From Weeksellaceae bacterium (lineage in GTDB: Bacteria; Bacteroidota; Bacteroidia; Flavobacteriales; Weeksellaceae): a stretch of 64,000 nt of DNA. Below the pieces are notes generated by a model. It worked only from the letters and a program-made list of their open reading frames with translations. It was not told where the DNA came from and did not search any database. Position numbers and translations under genes: made by a program. How positions within the stretch are numbered: position 1 is the first letter of the stretch; every line of letters starts with the position of its first letter. The DNA is taken from positions 1,364,001 through 1,428,000 of the forward strand of contig OX460916.1 of assembly GCA_949788275.1 (NCBI GenBank). The letters are read 5' to 3'. This document shows positions 52,600 to 62,252 of this stretch, piece by piece.

Positions 52600-54009
52600 T
52601 TATTGCCAGCCACCACCTACTGAACGATACAATTCGACCATTGCGTTTAATTTCTCAAATTTGGTATTGATCAGGTTCATTTGGGCGTTTAGACTGTTTT
52701 CTCTAGCGGTTAATACCTCTAGGTAATTGGCCATACCATAATTTAATAATTCTTCAGAATAGATGGCTGCATCTGCATACAGTTTATATTCTTGTTCTTT
52801 CAATGAAATTTTATCATTGGCTGCTTGGTAACGGTACAAAGCGTCAGAAACTTCTTTACTCGCATTAAGCAATGATAGCTTATAGCCTAATAAAGATTGT
52901 TCTTGTTGGGCCAAAGCCACTTCTTTTTGTGTACGGATTGCGCGTTTATTCAAGATAGGCTGTGCTAGACGGCCAATAACATTTGCGAAAAGCGATTTTG
53001 CGTCGAACAATTTATCGAAATCGGTTCCTTGAATACCTCCTGTTGCGGTTAACGTTAAAGCTGGATAGAAATTACTATTTGCGACATTGACGTTTTCGAA
53101 AGAGGCGATTAATTGGTATTCAGCCGCCTTCACATCGGGACGATTTTCAAGCAATTGCGCAGGGACACCAATCGCTAAATTAGTAGTCACCCTTTGTTGA
53201 TCAAGATTTCCACGGTTAATATCCCTTGGGTTTTCACCTAAAAGAACGCTTAACACATTTTCATTCACCTTGATATCGCTTTGGATATCGACCATTAAGC
53301 TTTTGGCATTGACCAACTGAGCCTCGGTTTGATTAACGGCTACTTGAGTTACGTTACCAGCGTCTTTAAGCGCCTTAATGGTTTCTAAACTTTGAGTACG
53401 GTAATCGACGGTTTCTTTGGCTGTACGGTATTGTTCGTCTAAAGCAATTAACTGATAATAAGTAGTTGCAATAGCCGAAATAATACTGGTTTTAACGGCC
53501 TTATGTGCTTCTACAGTTTGTAGGTAATTGGCAGTTGCACCGCGGTAACCACTACGGATTTTACCCCAAATATCGGCTTCCCAAGACAGATTCCCCGATA
53601 ATTCATATTGAGATTGTGACTGTCTTCCGCCGGTAAATGCAGCCATGGGCGTGTTTTCTGAACTACTTGAATAACTGTAGGTTGGCCCTACGGTTAACGT
53701 TGGTAAGTAACCCGACTTCCCTTGCTTCATATAGGCTTCGCTGGCTGCAATATTTTGCAAAGCCGAGCGAATATCTAAATTATTATCTAATCCTTTTTGG
53801 ATATGTCCTTTTAACGTAGGGTCGCTAAAGAATTCTTGCCACGATAACATTGCAAAGGATTGGTTATCTTGAGCTACAACATCTGTACGAAACTTCGCTT
53901 CTGTTTTCACATCAGCTGGACGTTGGTAATCTTTTGCAACAAAACATGATTGAATCGACATCAATCCAGCAGCGAAAAGCGTGACTTGTAGGATTCTATA
54001 CTTCTTCAT
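52600..54009 (-). CDS. RND efflux outer membrane factor (OprM/NodT family)
   Basis: From the ATG at 54009 the protein has 469 residues with a signal peptide ending in a lipobox (SIQSC, Cys22). A longer reading is unlikely, since it would lie inside the pump gene in another frame. It has two outer-membrane-factor repeats with the tunnel helices (DIRSALQNIAASEAYMKQGK, GVPAQLLENRPDVKAAEYQL). It provides the trimeric exit duct. It overlaps the 3' end of the pump gene by 14 bp. Confidence 0.92.
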   Translation of the reverse strand: MKKYRILQVTLFAAGLMSIQSCFVAKDYQRPADVKTEAKFRTDVVAQDNQSFAMLSWQEFFSDPTLKGHIQKGLDNNLDIRSALQNIAASEAYMKQGKSGYLPTLTVGPTYSYSSSSENTPMAAFTGGRQSQSQYELSGNLSWEADIWGKIRSGYRGATANYLQTVEAHKAVKTSIISAIATTYYQLIALDEQYRTAKETVDYRTQSLETIKALKDAGNVTQVAVNQTEAQLVNAKSLMVDIQSDIKVNENVLSVLLGENPRDINRGNLDQQRVTTNLAIGVPAQLLENRPDVKAAEYQLIASFENVNVANSNFYPALTLTATGGIQGTDFDKLFDAKSLFANVIGRLAQPILNKRAIRTQKEVALAQQEQSLLGYKLSLLNASKEVSDALYRYQAANDKISLKEQEYKLYADAAIYSEELLNYGMANYLEVLTARENSLNAQMNLINTKFEKLNAMVELYRSVGGGWQ

Positions 54010-57000
54010 TTGAATTGATTTGTTGTTGTTTAATATAATTTTCGTCAAACTTAATCGGTTTGATTTTTTCTTGAATTGTTTGGAAAACAACAAAGAAAAC
54101 TGGAATAACAAATACACCTAATACAGTACCGATTAATAAACCAAATGCAGCACCTGTACCAACCGAACGGTTACCCACTGATGAAACACCGGTTGCTACA
54201 ACCAACGGCATAAGACCGAAGATAAAGGCAAATGAGGTCATTAAGATCGGACGTAAACGGGCTTTTGCACCATCAATAGCCGCTTCGACAATTGTCATTC
54301 CATGTTGGCGACGTTGTACGGCAAACTCAACGATAAGAATCGCATTCTTCGCTAACAGTCCCACCAGCATGACTAAGGCAATCTGGAAATAGATATTGTT
54401 TTCTAGTCCTGCGATCCATTGAGAGAAGTAAGCGCCCATTACCCCGAAAGGAACAGATAACAATACAGCTAATGGCAGGATATAACTCTCATATTGAGCT
54501 GAAAGAATAAAGTAAACAAAGATGATACACAGAGCGAAAATAAGAACAGTTTGTGAACCAGCGTTAATTTCTTCACGGGTTAAACCGGTGAAGTCGGTAC
54601 TTTGACTGGCAGATAAAGTCGATTTAGACACTTCATCAATGGCATTAATCGCATCACCAGTTGAGAAACCAGGATTTACAGCACCTGTAATATTGGCTGA
54701 GGTAAATAGGTTAAAACGGTTGATTGAGTTAGGTCCATACACACGCTCTAATTTAACGAATTGCGTTACGGGTGTCATTTGACCCGATTCTGTACGAACA
54801 AACATTTGGTTTAAGCTTTGTTCATCCATACGATCTTCTGGGCTCGCTTGAACAAACACACGGTATTGCTTACCAAAACGGGTAAAGTCAGCGGCGTATA
54901 ATCCACCGATATAACCTTGAAGGGTAGAGAAAATTTCACTTACTGAAACCCCTGACTCTTTTGCGCGCTCAACATTCACCGTAATTTCGTACTGAGGGAA
55001 GTTGGTGTTTAAAGATGTTTGAGTATACATAATCTCTGGGCGTTGCATTAGTGCACCCATGTATTCTTTGGCCACTTTATCGAAATCGTTGATGTTTCCA
55101 CCAGAACGATCCAAAAGTTTTAATTCGAAACCAGACGACATCCCGAAACCAGGAATTGAAGGCGGTTGAAAGAAAATCATATTGGCATCAGAGAATCCAG
55201 CTGCCACACCAAATAGTTTACCTACAATGGTTTGAATAGCAACATCTTCTGTTTTACGCTCAGCAAATGGTTTTAATTTAATTAGCGCCATTCCGTAATT
55301 TGATCCTGATCCTGAAATAATAGAGTGACCAGAAATAACGGTGATATCCTCAATTCCAGGAATCTGAGAAGCTTGGCTTTCAAAATCGCGTTGAATCTTA
55401 TACACACGGTCCATAGAAGCACCTGCTGGTAACTCGATGTTCCCAATCACGAAACCTTGATCTTCTGTAGGCACGAAACCAGAAGGCATCATTTTATTGA
55501 TAAAGAATACACCACCTAAGGCTGCGATTAATAAACCAAAAGAAACCCATTTGTGTTTGAATAAGAAACCAAATGTATTTCCATATTTTCGGGTCATGGT
55601 ATTAAAAGCACGGTTAAATCCTCTAAAGAAACGTTTGATAAAGTTTTCTTTTTTACCTTCTGAATCGACATGAGGCTTCAACAACAACGCACATAATGCA
55701 GGTGATAACGTTAATGCATTCACCGCAGAAATTAAGATAGCCACGATTAACGTAATACCAAACTGTTTATAGAACACCCCTGTAGGGCCCGATATAAAGG
55801 TTACGGGTACGAAAACCGCACACATTACTAAAGTAATCGAGATAATAGCTCCCGAAATTTCATTCATTGCTCCATGGGTTGCAGCAAGCGGTGTTTCGTG
55901 CTTTTCTTCCATGCGGGCATGGACGGCTTCAACGACCACAATGGCATCATCCACCACAATACCAATGGCGAGTACAAGCGCGAATAAGGTTAAAAGGTTT
56001 AACGAGAATCCGGCTAAGTTTAAGAAGAAGAACGTTCCTACAATAGATACAGGTACGGCAATCAATGGGATTAACGTTGAACGAACATCTTGTAAGAAGA
56101 TATACACCACGATAAATACAAGAATAAATGCTTCAAGCATGGTGGTGGTCACTTTACTAATCGATGCATCCAAGAATTCGTTGGTATCCATCATGATGGT
56201 ATAATCAATTCCTTCAGGAAACGATGATTTCGATTTTTCTAATTGGGCATGTAAGTCAAGAATAATGTCTTGAGCATTTGATCCTGGTGTTTGGTAAACA
56301 GCAAAAGCAGCCGCGGGGTTTCCGCCCATTTCGGCTTTACCTGAATACGACATAGCACCAAATTCGATTTCAGCCACATCTTTTAAGCGAAGAACTTGAC
56401 CGTTCCCTAATGATTTAATAACGATGTTTTCATATTGGTCTTCCGTTTTATATTTACCCGCATAGGTAATGATATATTCGAAAGAAGATCCGCTATTCGA
56501 CCCTAATTGTCCGGCAGCTGCTTGAACCGATTCTTGGTTTAACGAAGCACTAACATCAGAAGGAACAAGGCCATAATTGGCCATTTTAGCAGGGTTCAAC
56601 CAAATACGCATCGAATAGGTTTGTGCACCAAAAACCATGGCATCACCTACTCCACTTACCCTTTTTAATTCGGGTAAAATATTAATTTGCAGGTAATTCT
56701 GCAAGAAGGTGGCGTCGTATTTTGGGTTGACTGATGTAAATGAGACGAACATTAAAGCGGATGTCTGTTGTTTCTGCGTAGTTACCCCTGAACGGGTTAC
56801 CTCGGCAGGTAACAAAGGGGTAGCCCGTGAAACACGGTTCTGTACGTTCACCGCTGCGATATCCCCGTCAACACCAGGTTTAAAGATAATATCAATTGAA
56901 GCAGAACCATCGTTTGAAGCAGTAGACTGGATATAATCCATTCCTTCTACTCCATTGACTTGCTCTTCAATAGGAATAATAACGGCCTCCATTACGGTTT

Positions 57001-57163
57001 GGGCATTTGCTCCTGGATAAGAAGCAGAAACCTTCACGGTAGCTGGGGCAATATCTGGGTATTGAGTAACTGGTAAAATAGTTAAACCAAGGATACCCAA
57101 GATGACTATAATAATAGAAATAACCGTTGATAGAACGGGTCTTTCAATGAAGTTCTTTAACAT
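53996..57163 (-). CDS. RND multidrug efflux pump, inner membrane (AcrB/HAE1 type)
   Basis: The 1055-residue pump has 12 membrane helices and two large periplasmic domains. It has the HAE1 start MLKNFIERPVLSTVISIIIV, the proton-relay Asp pair in LVLAIGIVVDDAIVVVEAV, and GLLAKNAILIVEFAVQRR. It expels hydrophobic drugs, detergents or dyes using the proton gradient. It follows the adaptor gene by 3 bp in the operon regulator-adaptor-pump-outer membrane factor. Confidence 0.96.
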   Translation of the reverse strand: MLKNFIERPVLSTVISIIIVILGILGLTILPVTQYPDIAPATVKVSASYPGANAQTVMEAVIIPIEEQVNGVEGMDYIQSTASNDGSASIDIIFKPGVDGDIAAVNVQNRVSRATPLLPAEVTRSGVTTQKQQTSALMFVSFTSVNPKYDATFLQNYLQINILPELKRVSGVGDAMVFGAQTYSMRIWLNPAKMANYGLVPSDVSASLNQESVQAAAGQLGSNSGSSFEYIITYAGKYKTEDQYENIVIKSLGNGQVLRLKDVAEIEFGAMSYSGKAEMGGNPAAAFAVYQTPGSNAQDIILDLHAQLEKSKSSFPEGIDYTIMMDTNEFLDASISKVTTTMLEAFILVFIVVYIFLQDVRSTLIPLIAVPVSIVGTFFFLNLAGFSLNLLTLFALVLAIGIVVDDAIVVVEAVHARMEEKHETPLAATHGAMNEISGAIISITLVMCAVFVPVTFISGPTGVFYKQFGITLIVAILISAVNALTLSPALCALLLKPHVDSEGKKENFIKRFFRGFNRAFNTMTRKYGNTFGFLFKHKWVSFGLLIAALGGVFFINKMMPSGFVPTEDQGFVIGNIELPAGASMDRVYKIQRDFESQASQIPGIEDITVISGHSIISGSGSNYGMALIKLKPFAERKTEDVAIQTIVGKLFGVAAGFSDANMIFFQPPSIPGFGMSSGFELKLLDRSGGNINDFDKVAKEYMGALMQRPEIMYTQTSLNTNFPQYEITVNVERAKESGVSVSEIFSTLQGYIGGLYAADFTRFGKQYRVFVQASPEDRMDEQSLNQMFVRTESGQMTPVTQFVKLERVYGPNSINRFNLFTSANITGAVNPGFSTGDAINAIDEVSKSTLSASQSTDFTGLTREEINAGSQTVLIFALCIIFVYFILSAQYESYILPLAVLLSVPFGVMGAYFSQWIAGLENNIYFQIALVMLVGLLAKNAILIVEFAVQRRQHGMTIVEAAIDGAKARLRPILMTSFAFIFGLMPLVVATGVSSVGNRSVGTGAAFGLLIGTVLGVFVIPVFFVVFQTIQEKIKPIKFDENYIKQQQINSNEEV

Positions 57164-57166
57164 GTT

Positions 57167-58399
57167 TTAGAATACTTGTTTGATTTTTATAATCGAATCG
57201 AAATTCGCTGGTTGCGCTGTTACTGGGGCCTTATCACGAAGTTTTCCTACACCTTGAGCAACAATTTTATCACCCTTTTTCACACCATCCTTGATAATCG
57301 CCATATTGCTAGCGCGATCAACCACATGAATAATGGTTTGACGAGCGGTGTCTTTTTCCACTTTGTACACGTAAGTGTAACCTTGTTGTTCAAATGTTGA
57401 ACCTTCTGGTACCACAATAGCGTCTACATAGATTTTAGGAACTCTAACTTTTCCTGAAGCACCATTGCTTAACAATTTAGCTGCATTGGGAAAGGAAACA
57501 CGGAACTGAATTGACCCAGTTGCTGGATCCACTTGTCCAGTAACGGTTTGAACTTGTCCTTTTTCTGGGTATAATTCACCATTGGCTAAGACTAACTCAA
57601 CAGGCGGAAGATTCGATAACTTTTGTTGCAACGTTGTTCCTTCCGATTTTGTTAAGAAATCCATATACTCTTTTTCGTTCATTGAGAAGTATGCAAACAC
57701 TTTACTCACATCGGAAACACGCGTTAAAGCGACCGGATCCGAAGGACCAACAAGGCTACCTGTTTTGAAAGGTAAGGCTCCTACAACCCCATTAATTGGG
57801 CTACGAACTATAGAGAAATCGATATTAGCAGCGACTCCTTGGTAAGTAGCTTGCGCTTGACTTTGCCCCGCTTGGGCTTGGGCTAAACCAGCTTTTGCTT
57901 GGTTGTGTGCAGCCTGTGCTTGAGCAAGGTTCGCTTTCGCTGTTTCCAATTGAACATTACTAATAATGTTCTTTTGCACCAAAGGAATTAATTTGTTGAC
58001 TTCCACTTGTGCAACACTCACACTTGCAGCGGCAGCACTCACATTTGCAGCAGCAGCTTTCACATTAGCAGCAGCCGACGTGATGCCAGCCTTAGCGGCA
58101 TCTGCATTTTGGGTTAAAACATTGGTTTCTAAACGGAACAAAGGTTGCCCTTTGGTGACGTACTGCCCTTCATCAACATACACTTGTTGTATATATCCCT
58201 GTATCTTCGCTCTAACCTCATTATTATTGATACCTTCTATACTCGCTGGAAATTCTTGGTAACTAGTCACCACACGCGTTGGCACCTCAACAACGGGTAA
58301 TACAGCTGGACCTTGGGCCTGCTGCGGACCTTGTTTCTTTCCACAAGAAGCCAAGATTAGCGCAACTGCGCCTACCATCATAACGTTAACGTTCTTCAT
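57167..58399 (-). CDS. RND efflux periplasmic adaptor (AcrA type), lipoprotein
   Basis: The 410-residue adaptor has a lipobox (ILASC, Cys19). It has a barrel-sandwich domain split around a long alanine-rich hairpin (about residues 75-180, with many AAA and QAQA repeats forming a coiled coil), then beta-barrel and membrane-proximal domains (VRSPINGVVGALPFKTGSL). It links pump and outer membrane duct. The regulator gene lies 4 bp upstream. Confidence 0.94.
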   Translation of the reverse strand: MKNVNVMMVGAVALILASCGKKQGPQQAQGPAVLPVVEVPTRVVTSYQEFPASIEGINNNEVRAKIQGYIQQVYVDEGQYVTKGQPLFRLETNVLTQNADAAKAGITSAAANVKAAAANVSAAAASVSVAQVEVNKLIPLVQKNIISNVQLETAKANLAQAQAAHNQAKAGLAQAQAGQSQAQATYQGVAANIDFSIVRSPINGVVGALPFKTGSLVGPSDPVALTRVSDVSKVFAYFSMNEKEYMDFLTKSEGTTLQQKLSNLPPVELVLANGELYPEKGQVQTVTGQVDPATGSIQFRVSFPNAAKLLSNGASGKVRVPKIYVDAIVVPEGSTFEQQGYTYVYKVEKDTARQTIIHVVDRASNMAIIKDGVKKGDKIVAQGVGKLRDKAPVTAQPANFDSIIKIKQVF

Positions 58400-58403
58400 A
58401 TTA

Positions 58404-58895
58404 CTAATTTTCTAGTTGAATTGTATTGATTTTTTCTATTGTTTCTTCCATTAAAAGTTGGGCTTTCTGTAAATGATCTAAATAGATTTCAGTCATTTCT
58501 TCGTTCATCTGAAGACTATTAATCTCCTGTTCTTCCCTGTACTTTTTAATTTTTTTGGTAAAATTATATTCCTTGGTTAATAACTCATTCAGAGAAATAA
58601 ACCGATCCGAAATATAATTAGGGTTCAATTTAAAGTAGCGTTTACGACAATCAATTTTATTAATGTATTGAATTTGATTCATATTGATTAACAAATTGAT
58701 ACTGGTCGAGAGAGAACTTTTGCTCACTTTAAAAACATCCAATAATTCTTCAAAGGTGAAACCATCATCGTTTGCTCTCATCACGATATAGGCCTGTATC
58801 TTCGCTGTTAAAGGCGAATACTTACAGGTGTTTTCTAAGAAAACACTTAGTTCTTCAAATAATTGTTGATCCTTAATGGGATGTTTTTCGCTCAT
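58404..58895 (-). CDS. GbsR/MarR-family regulator of the efflux operon
   Basis: The 163-residue protein has a winged-helix domain (about residues 15-105) with LTAKIQAYIVMRANDDGFTF, then EELLDVFKVSKSSLSTSINLL and a basic wing (KIDCRKRYFKLN), followed by a coiled-coil-like C-terminus. As first gene of the efflux operon it probably represses its own promoter, where a palindrome lies (58927-58950). The inducer is unknown. Confidence 0.88.
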   Translation of the reverse strand: MSEKHPIKDQQLFEELSVFLENTCKYSPLTAKIQAYIVMRANDDGFTFEELLDVFKVSKSSLSTSINLLINMNQIQYINKIDCRKRYFKLNPNYISDRFISLNELLTKEYNFTKKIKKYREEQEINSLQMNEEMTEIYLDHLQKAQLLMEETIEKINTIQLEN

Positions 58896-58914
58896 TTTTT
58901 TCTCAAAATTTATG

Positions 58915-58950
58915 CAAATATACTATTTAGTTCGGTTCTAACAGAACTAA
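58915..58950 (-). promoter_or_regulatory. Promoter and operator of the RND efflux operon
   Basis: TATATTTG on the minus strand (58915-58922) matches the -7 box exactly. Immediately upstream is a near-perfect palindrome (TTAGTTCGGTT, 2-nt centre, AACAGAACTAA; 58927-58950, one mismatch) covering the -33 to -7 spacer, where TTCTG may be the -33 element. This is the position expected of a repressor site. Confidence 0.7.
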
Positions 58951-59073
58951 GTACGTGAATAAAATGTTAAATTTGACATATTTGTTAAACATTTTTGTTC
59001 CCTACTTACTCATATTATAATCAGCAAATCAAAAATAGCGCCACAAGCCTAAGTTAATGAGGATATTACGTAT

Positions 59074-59099
59074 AAAAAAAGCCAGCATAAAGCTGGCTG
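59074..59099 (-). terminator. Terminator of the orphan reductase gene
   Basis: AGCCAGC and GCTGGCT form a 7-bp stem with a short loop, followed by a T-run on the minus strand, about 28 bp after the stop at 59127. Confidence 0.8.
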
Positions 59100-59126
59100 T
59101 TCATTCTATTATATGATTCATATCAT

Positions 59127-60176
59127 TTATACATCATCAAAATCGATGCTTAATGTAGCACTTTTGGGTCTGGAAATACAAGCCAAGGTCATACCGTCTT
59201 CGTAATCGGAATCCGTTAAAACATAGTTATCGCCAATATGCACCTCTCCTTCTGTTATTTTACACAAGCATGAAGAACACACTCCTCCCTTACACGAATA
59301 AGGAGCATCAATGCCCTCATCGAGCAATGTATCGATTAAATTTTTCGCTCTGTTCCACGTCACTTCGCTCGTTTCCCCATCCAGGGTCACGGTTACTTGT
59401 ACGGTGTCCACTTCGTTCTCATCTTTCACAAAAACCTCTTCGGCCTGAGCTACGCTGGTAAATAATTCGAAATGGATATGGCGTTCGATGATTCCGGCTT
59501 CTTTAATCTTACGGGCAAGTGTAAAAATCATTTCTTCTGGTCCACAAATCATGGCTTCATCGACTTCGTTGATGTCGATGATTTGATTTAAGATTAAATC
59601 AAATTTCTTTTCATCGATTCGTCCATTATAGATAAAGTTTTCCTGCTCCTGTTGGGTATAAAAATGGTGAACAAACAGATTTTGTGGATATTGCTGCTTT
59701 AATTCTCCTAAGCGCTCGCCAAACATGATAGACGCTTCATTTTTATTCACAAAGAAAATATGAAAATTCACCCATTCTTCGGTTTGCAAGGTGTATTCTA
59801 AAATACTCATAATCGGCGTAATTCCACTCCCACCTGTAAAAGCCAACAATGTTCGCTTCTCATTCGGTTTGGTAGGAATCATAAATTTACCATGGGGATT
59901 GGATACTTCAACCACATCACCCACTTTCAAATCGTTATTTAAAAACACCGAAACTTTCCCAAACTCCATCGCTTTAACGCCAATGCTCCACGCGCGATTC
60001 AAAGGCGATTGGCAAAGTGAATAGTCTCTACGCTCTCCCATAATACTCAGGGTAACATATTGGCCGGCTTTATAAGCCATTTCAGAATGAAGGTGTTCAG
60101 GCACATCGAAAGTAATTTCGACGGCATTATCGGTTAACCGTTTAATTGATTTTACAACTAATGAATAAAATTTCAT
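59127..60176 (-). CDS. Orphan PaaE-like ferredoxin reductase
   Basis: The 349-residue protein repeats the PaaE layout: FAD domain (GERRDYSLCQSPLNRAWSI), NAD(P) domain (FTGGSGITPIMSILEYT, AMICGPEEMI) and C-terminal 2Fe-2S domain (APYSCKGGVCSSCLCKI, last ligand in TLACISRP). It is a clear paralogue of paaE (42764-43846) but sits alone, divergent from mgsA, without an oxygenase nearby. It may serve another diiron oxygenase or a desaturase-type enzyme encoded elsewhere. Confidence 0.85.
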   Translation of the reverse strand: MKFYSLVVKSIKRLTDNAVEITFDVPEHLHSEMAYKAGQYVTLSIMGERRDYSLCQSPLNRAWSIGVKAMEFGKVSVFLNNDLKVGDVVEVSNPHGKFMIPTKPNEKRTLLAFTGGSGITPIMSILEYTLQTEEWVNFHIFFVNKNEASIMFGERLGELKQQYPQNLFVHHFYTQQEQENFIYNGRIDEKKFDLILNQIIDINEVDEAMICGPEEMIFTLARKIKEAGIIERHIHFELFTSVAQAEEVFVKDENEVDTVQVTVTLDGETSEVTWNRAKNLIDTLLDEGIDAPYSCKGGVCSSCLCKITEGEVHIGDNYVLTDSDYEDGMTLACISRPKSATLSIDFDDV

Positions 60177-60252
60177 GCACTACGCTTAATGTGAACAAAT
60201 GATAAAATGCTAGAATTTATGAAGAAATGACCCTAGCAATCGTTTGTTCTGT

Positions 60253-60260
60253 TAAATTTG
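60253..60260 (+). promoter_or_regulatory. -7 box of mgsA
   Basis: TAAATTTG matches TAnnTTTG exactly, 37 nt before the mgsA ATG. No clear TTTG lies at the usual distance upstream. Confidence 0.55.
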
Positions 60261-60297
60261 TACAAAAGTAGTATTTATCCCTCAAAAGAAAAAGCAT

Positions 60298-60663
60298 ATG
60301 GAAATTGCATTAATTGCACATGACGGAAAAAAGGCAGAAATGGTGAATTTTTTGATGAAGCACAAAGAAGCCTTAAACAATAACAATATAACATTTGTAG
60401 CCACAGGAACAACGGGGAAATATGCCGAACAAACTGGATTAACGGTTACCAAAGTACTTTCGGGCCCTATGGGTGGTGATGCACAAATTGCTGCACGTGT
60501 TGTGGAAGGAACGACCAATATGGTTTTCTTTTTCCGCGATCCCATGGGAAAACACCCGCACGAACCCGATGTAAATATGTTGCTTCGTCTATGCGATGTT
60601 CATAATATTCCGCTAGCAACCAATCCAATTACAGCGGAGATGCTTTTGGATCATTTGAAATAG
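60298..60663 (+). CDS. mgsA: Methylglyoxal synthase
   Basis: The enzyme converts dihydroxyacetone phosphate to methylglyoxal and phosphate, a bypass of lower glycolysis when phosphate is short. The 121-residue length is slightly below the E. coli enzyme. Family motifs are IALIAHDGKKAEMV (His8), VATGTTG (phosphate binding) and LSGPMGGDAQIAARV with the catalytic Asp61, and FFRDPMGKHPHEPDV. Confidence 0.95.
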   Translation: MEIALIAHDGKKAEMVNFLMKHKEALNNNNITFVATGTTGKYAEQTGLTVTKVLSGPMGGDAQIAARVVEGTTNMVFFFRDPMGKHPHEPDVNMLLRLCDVHNIPLATNPITAEMLLDHLK

Positions 60664-60787
60664 AGGTGGGATAATCAATCTTGAGTTTATTGAAAAATAT
60701 CATCTTTTCGATCGACTTACATCGTTGTTGGAAGAGCGAATACGTTTATTTTATGTAATTTTATACATCATTATTCGAATTAATTCA

Positions 60788-61303
60788 ATGGAAACAGCTA
60801 ATATTCAAGAACGTTTAAAAGAATTTACGATTAAAAGTGTCGAACATTTTATACGAGAACACCCCGAAAAAACGTTTAATGGTTTTGCTTATGATTGCAA
60901 TGTTGAATATGCCGAGATAAATCTGTGTTTTAATACCGATGAATATTTCCAGAACACTTTGCGCTCTTATCAAAATGGATCCAACAAAAGGCATTATTTG
61001 AAGGAGGAGAATATAACGAAATTAAGGTATAGTGTTGGTGATTGGGCATATCAATGCTATGATTCGGTTGATGTGTTATCACCCGAAGAATTAGAGGCCC
61101 AAACCGGTCATTTAACTAATGAGGAATGGAGTTTAGCCATGGATCAACTATTGGCGGACTGTACTCAAACCTTGATCGACTTTACACAGACGCCGACCTA
61201 TGCCCTGATTCCGAAAACCGATGCGTTTATCGTTTTATGCATCGATCACGATGAAGAAGTGGATGAGGCTATTGAACGAATAAACACCATGCGAGCTAAA
61301 TAA
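60788..61303 (+). CDS. DUF4303-like protein
   Basis: From the ATG at 60788 the protein has 171 residues (METANIQERLKEFTIKSVEH). The upstream in-frame extension is hydrophobic and unlike the family, so I do not use it. Segments such as KTFNGFAYDCNVEYAEINLC and GDWAYQCYD suggest the DUF4303 family, often linked to contact-dependent toxin or immunity loci. No toxin gene is adjacent, so no role can be assigned. Confidence 0.65.
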   Translation: METANIQERLKEFTIKSVEHFIREHPEKTFNGFAYDCNVEYAEINLCFNTDEYFQNTLRSYQNGSNKRHYLKEENITKLRYSVGDWAYQCYDSVDVLSPEELEAQTGHLTNEEWSLAMDQLLADCTQTLIDFTQTPTYALIPKTDAFIVLCIDHDEEVDEAIERINTMRAK

Positions 61304-61314
61304 AATCAAATTCC

Positions 61315-62082
61315 ATGAAAAAATCAATCATCTTCTATTTTAGTTTTCTATTCACACTGTGCAATGGCCTATATCTATCTGCTCAGAAACCAATGGTCAA
61401 AGACTTTTCCATTGGTATCCATAATTATTCGATGGTACCGCTTTGGATGGCCAGCGAATTTTATATTGAAGACGATACCGACGATGAAAAGTATCAAGAA
61501 CTGTATAGCCGTCCGGAGATCCTTGGGTTTATAGGTGACGATTTTCAACGATTTCAAATTCATTTTCAAGACATCACCCGGGATTCTTTGTTGTTGTACC
61601 GGTATTACGGTAAAGGAAAAATTAAGGTCAATGACTATGTGCAAGATTTCCAAAGCACTTTTACCGTAAACGATGCCAAAATTTATCAGAACAATGGATC
61701 CTCGCCTTACATTCATGGGTATGTAGAAACCGAAGTTATTATTTTTCAAAATCCAGATGGTCAAGATTCCGGCGTTATACAAGGCCTATTAACCACTCAA
61801 TTCGTCATTGATGAAACAGGTATTATTCGTTACGATGCCACCGAATTTATGGCCGATAGCTACAGCAATAATCAGTTTGTGGGTTATTGGACCAACTATC
61901 GAACAAAAGAAGTGTTGAAATGCCATTGGGGCGATTTTCGGATTCCTCAATCGGGCGATTTGGATATAGGTGCAGGCGAATTTAGCGTGAACGAAAAATA
62001 CATCAACCATGGTTGGGGTACTTACCTCAACGAGACGCAAACGAACACAGTTGTTAACCCATGGTGGAAAGAGGAGGAATAA
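61315..62082 (+). CDS. Secreted protein of unknown function
   Basis: The 255-residue product has a signal peptide (hydrophobic residues 4-22, likely cleavage after LSA). The mature part is beta-rich and acidic with many aromatic residues (ASEFYIEDDTDDEKYQELYS, FMADSYSNNQFVGYWTNYR) and ends WWKEEE. No domain is recognised. It lies 11 bp after the DUF4303-like gene and is probably co-transcribed with it. Confidence 0.65.
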   Translation: MKKSIIFYFSFLFTLCNGLYLSAQKPMVKDFSIGIHNYSMVPLWMASEFYIEDDTDDEKYQELYSRPEILGFIGDDFQRFQIHFQDITRDSLLLYRYYGKGKIKVNDYVQDFQSTFTVNDAKIYQNNGSSPYIHGYVETEVIIFQNPDGQDSGVIQGLLTTQFVIDETGIIRYDATEFMADSYSNNQFVGYWTNYRTKEVLKCHWGDFRIPQSGDLDIGAGEFSVNEKYINHGWGTYLNETQTNTVVNPWWKEEE

Positions 62083-62252
62083 GGGATTTGTTTTTTGTGG
62101 TTAGTTTTTAGTGGTTAGTTTTTAGTAATTAGTCTTTAGAGATTTAGGATCTATACAAAAGTTATAAAACCCTGGGAAAGAGAAGTTTGTTTGTAGTAAT
62201 TAGTCTCTCGTTTCTAATCATTAGAAATCTTATGTCTAAAATCCAATCAAAG
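62083..62252. repeat. Short tandem GGTTAGTTTTTAG-like repeats before the CRISPR array
   Basis: At about 62096-62140 the unit GTGGTTAGTTTTTA is repeated with variants (AGTAATTAGTCTTTAG and again near 62195). No gene is seen. No sequence complementary to the CRISPR repeat, as a tracrRNA anti-repeat would be, was found here. Confidence 0.6.

Noticed and set aside
60239-60262. Possible third site like the paaK operator, with CGTTTGTT, before mgsA
   Set aside because: Only the central 8 nt agree; the flanking arms are not palindromic and do not match the other two sites.
62083-62252. tracrRNA or leader on the left side of the CRISPR array
   Set aside because: No stretch complementary to the repeat was found by eye here or elsewhere in the window, and the degenerate repeats suggest the leader is on the other side.
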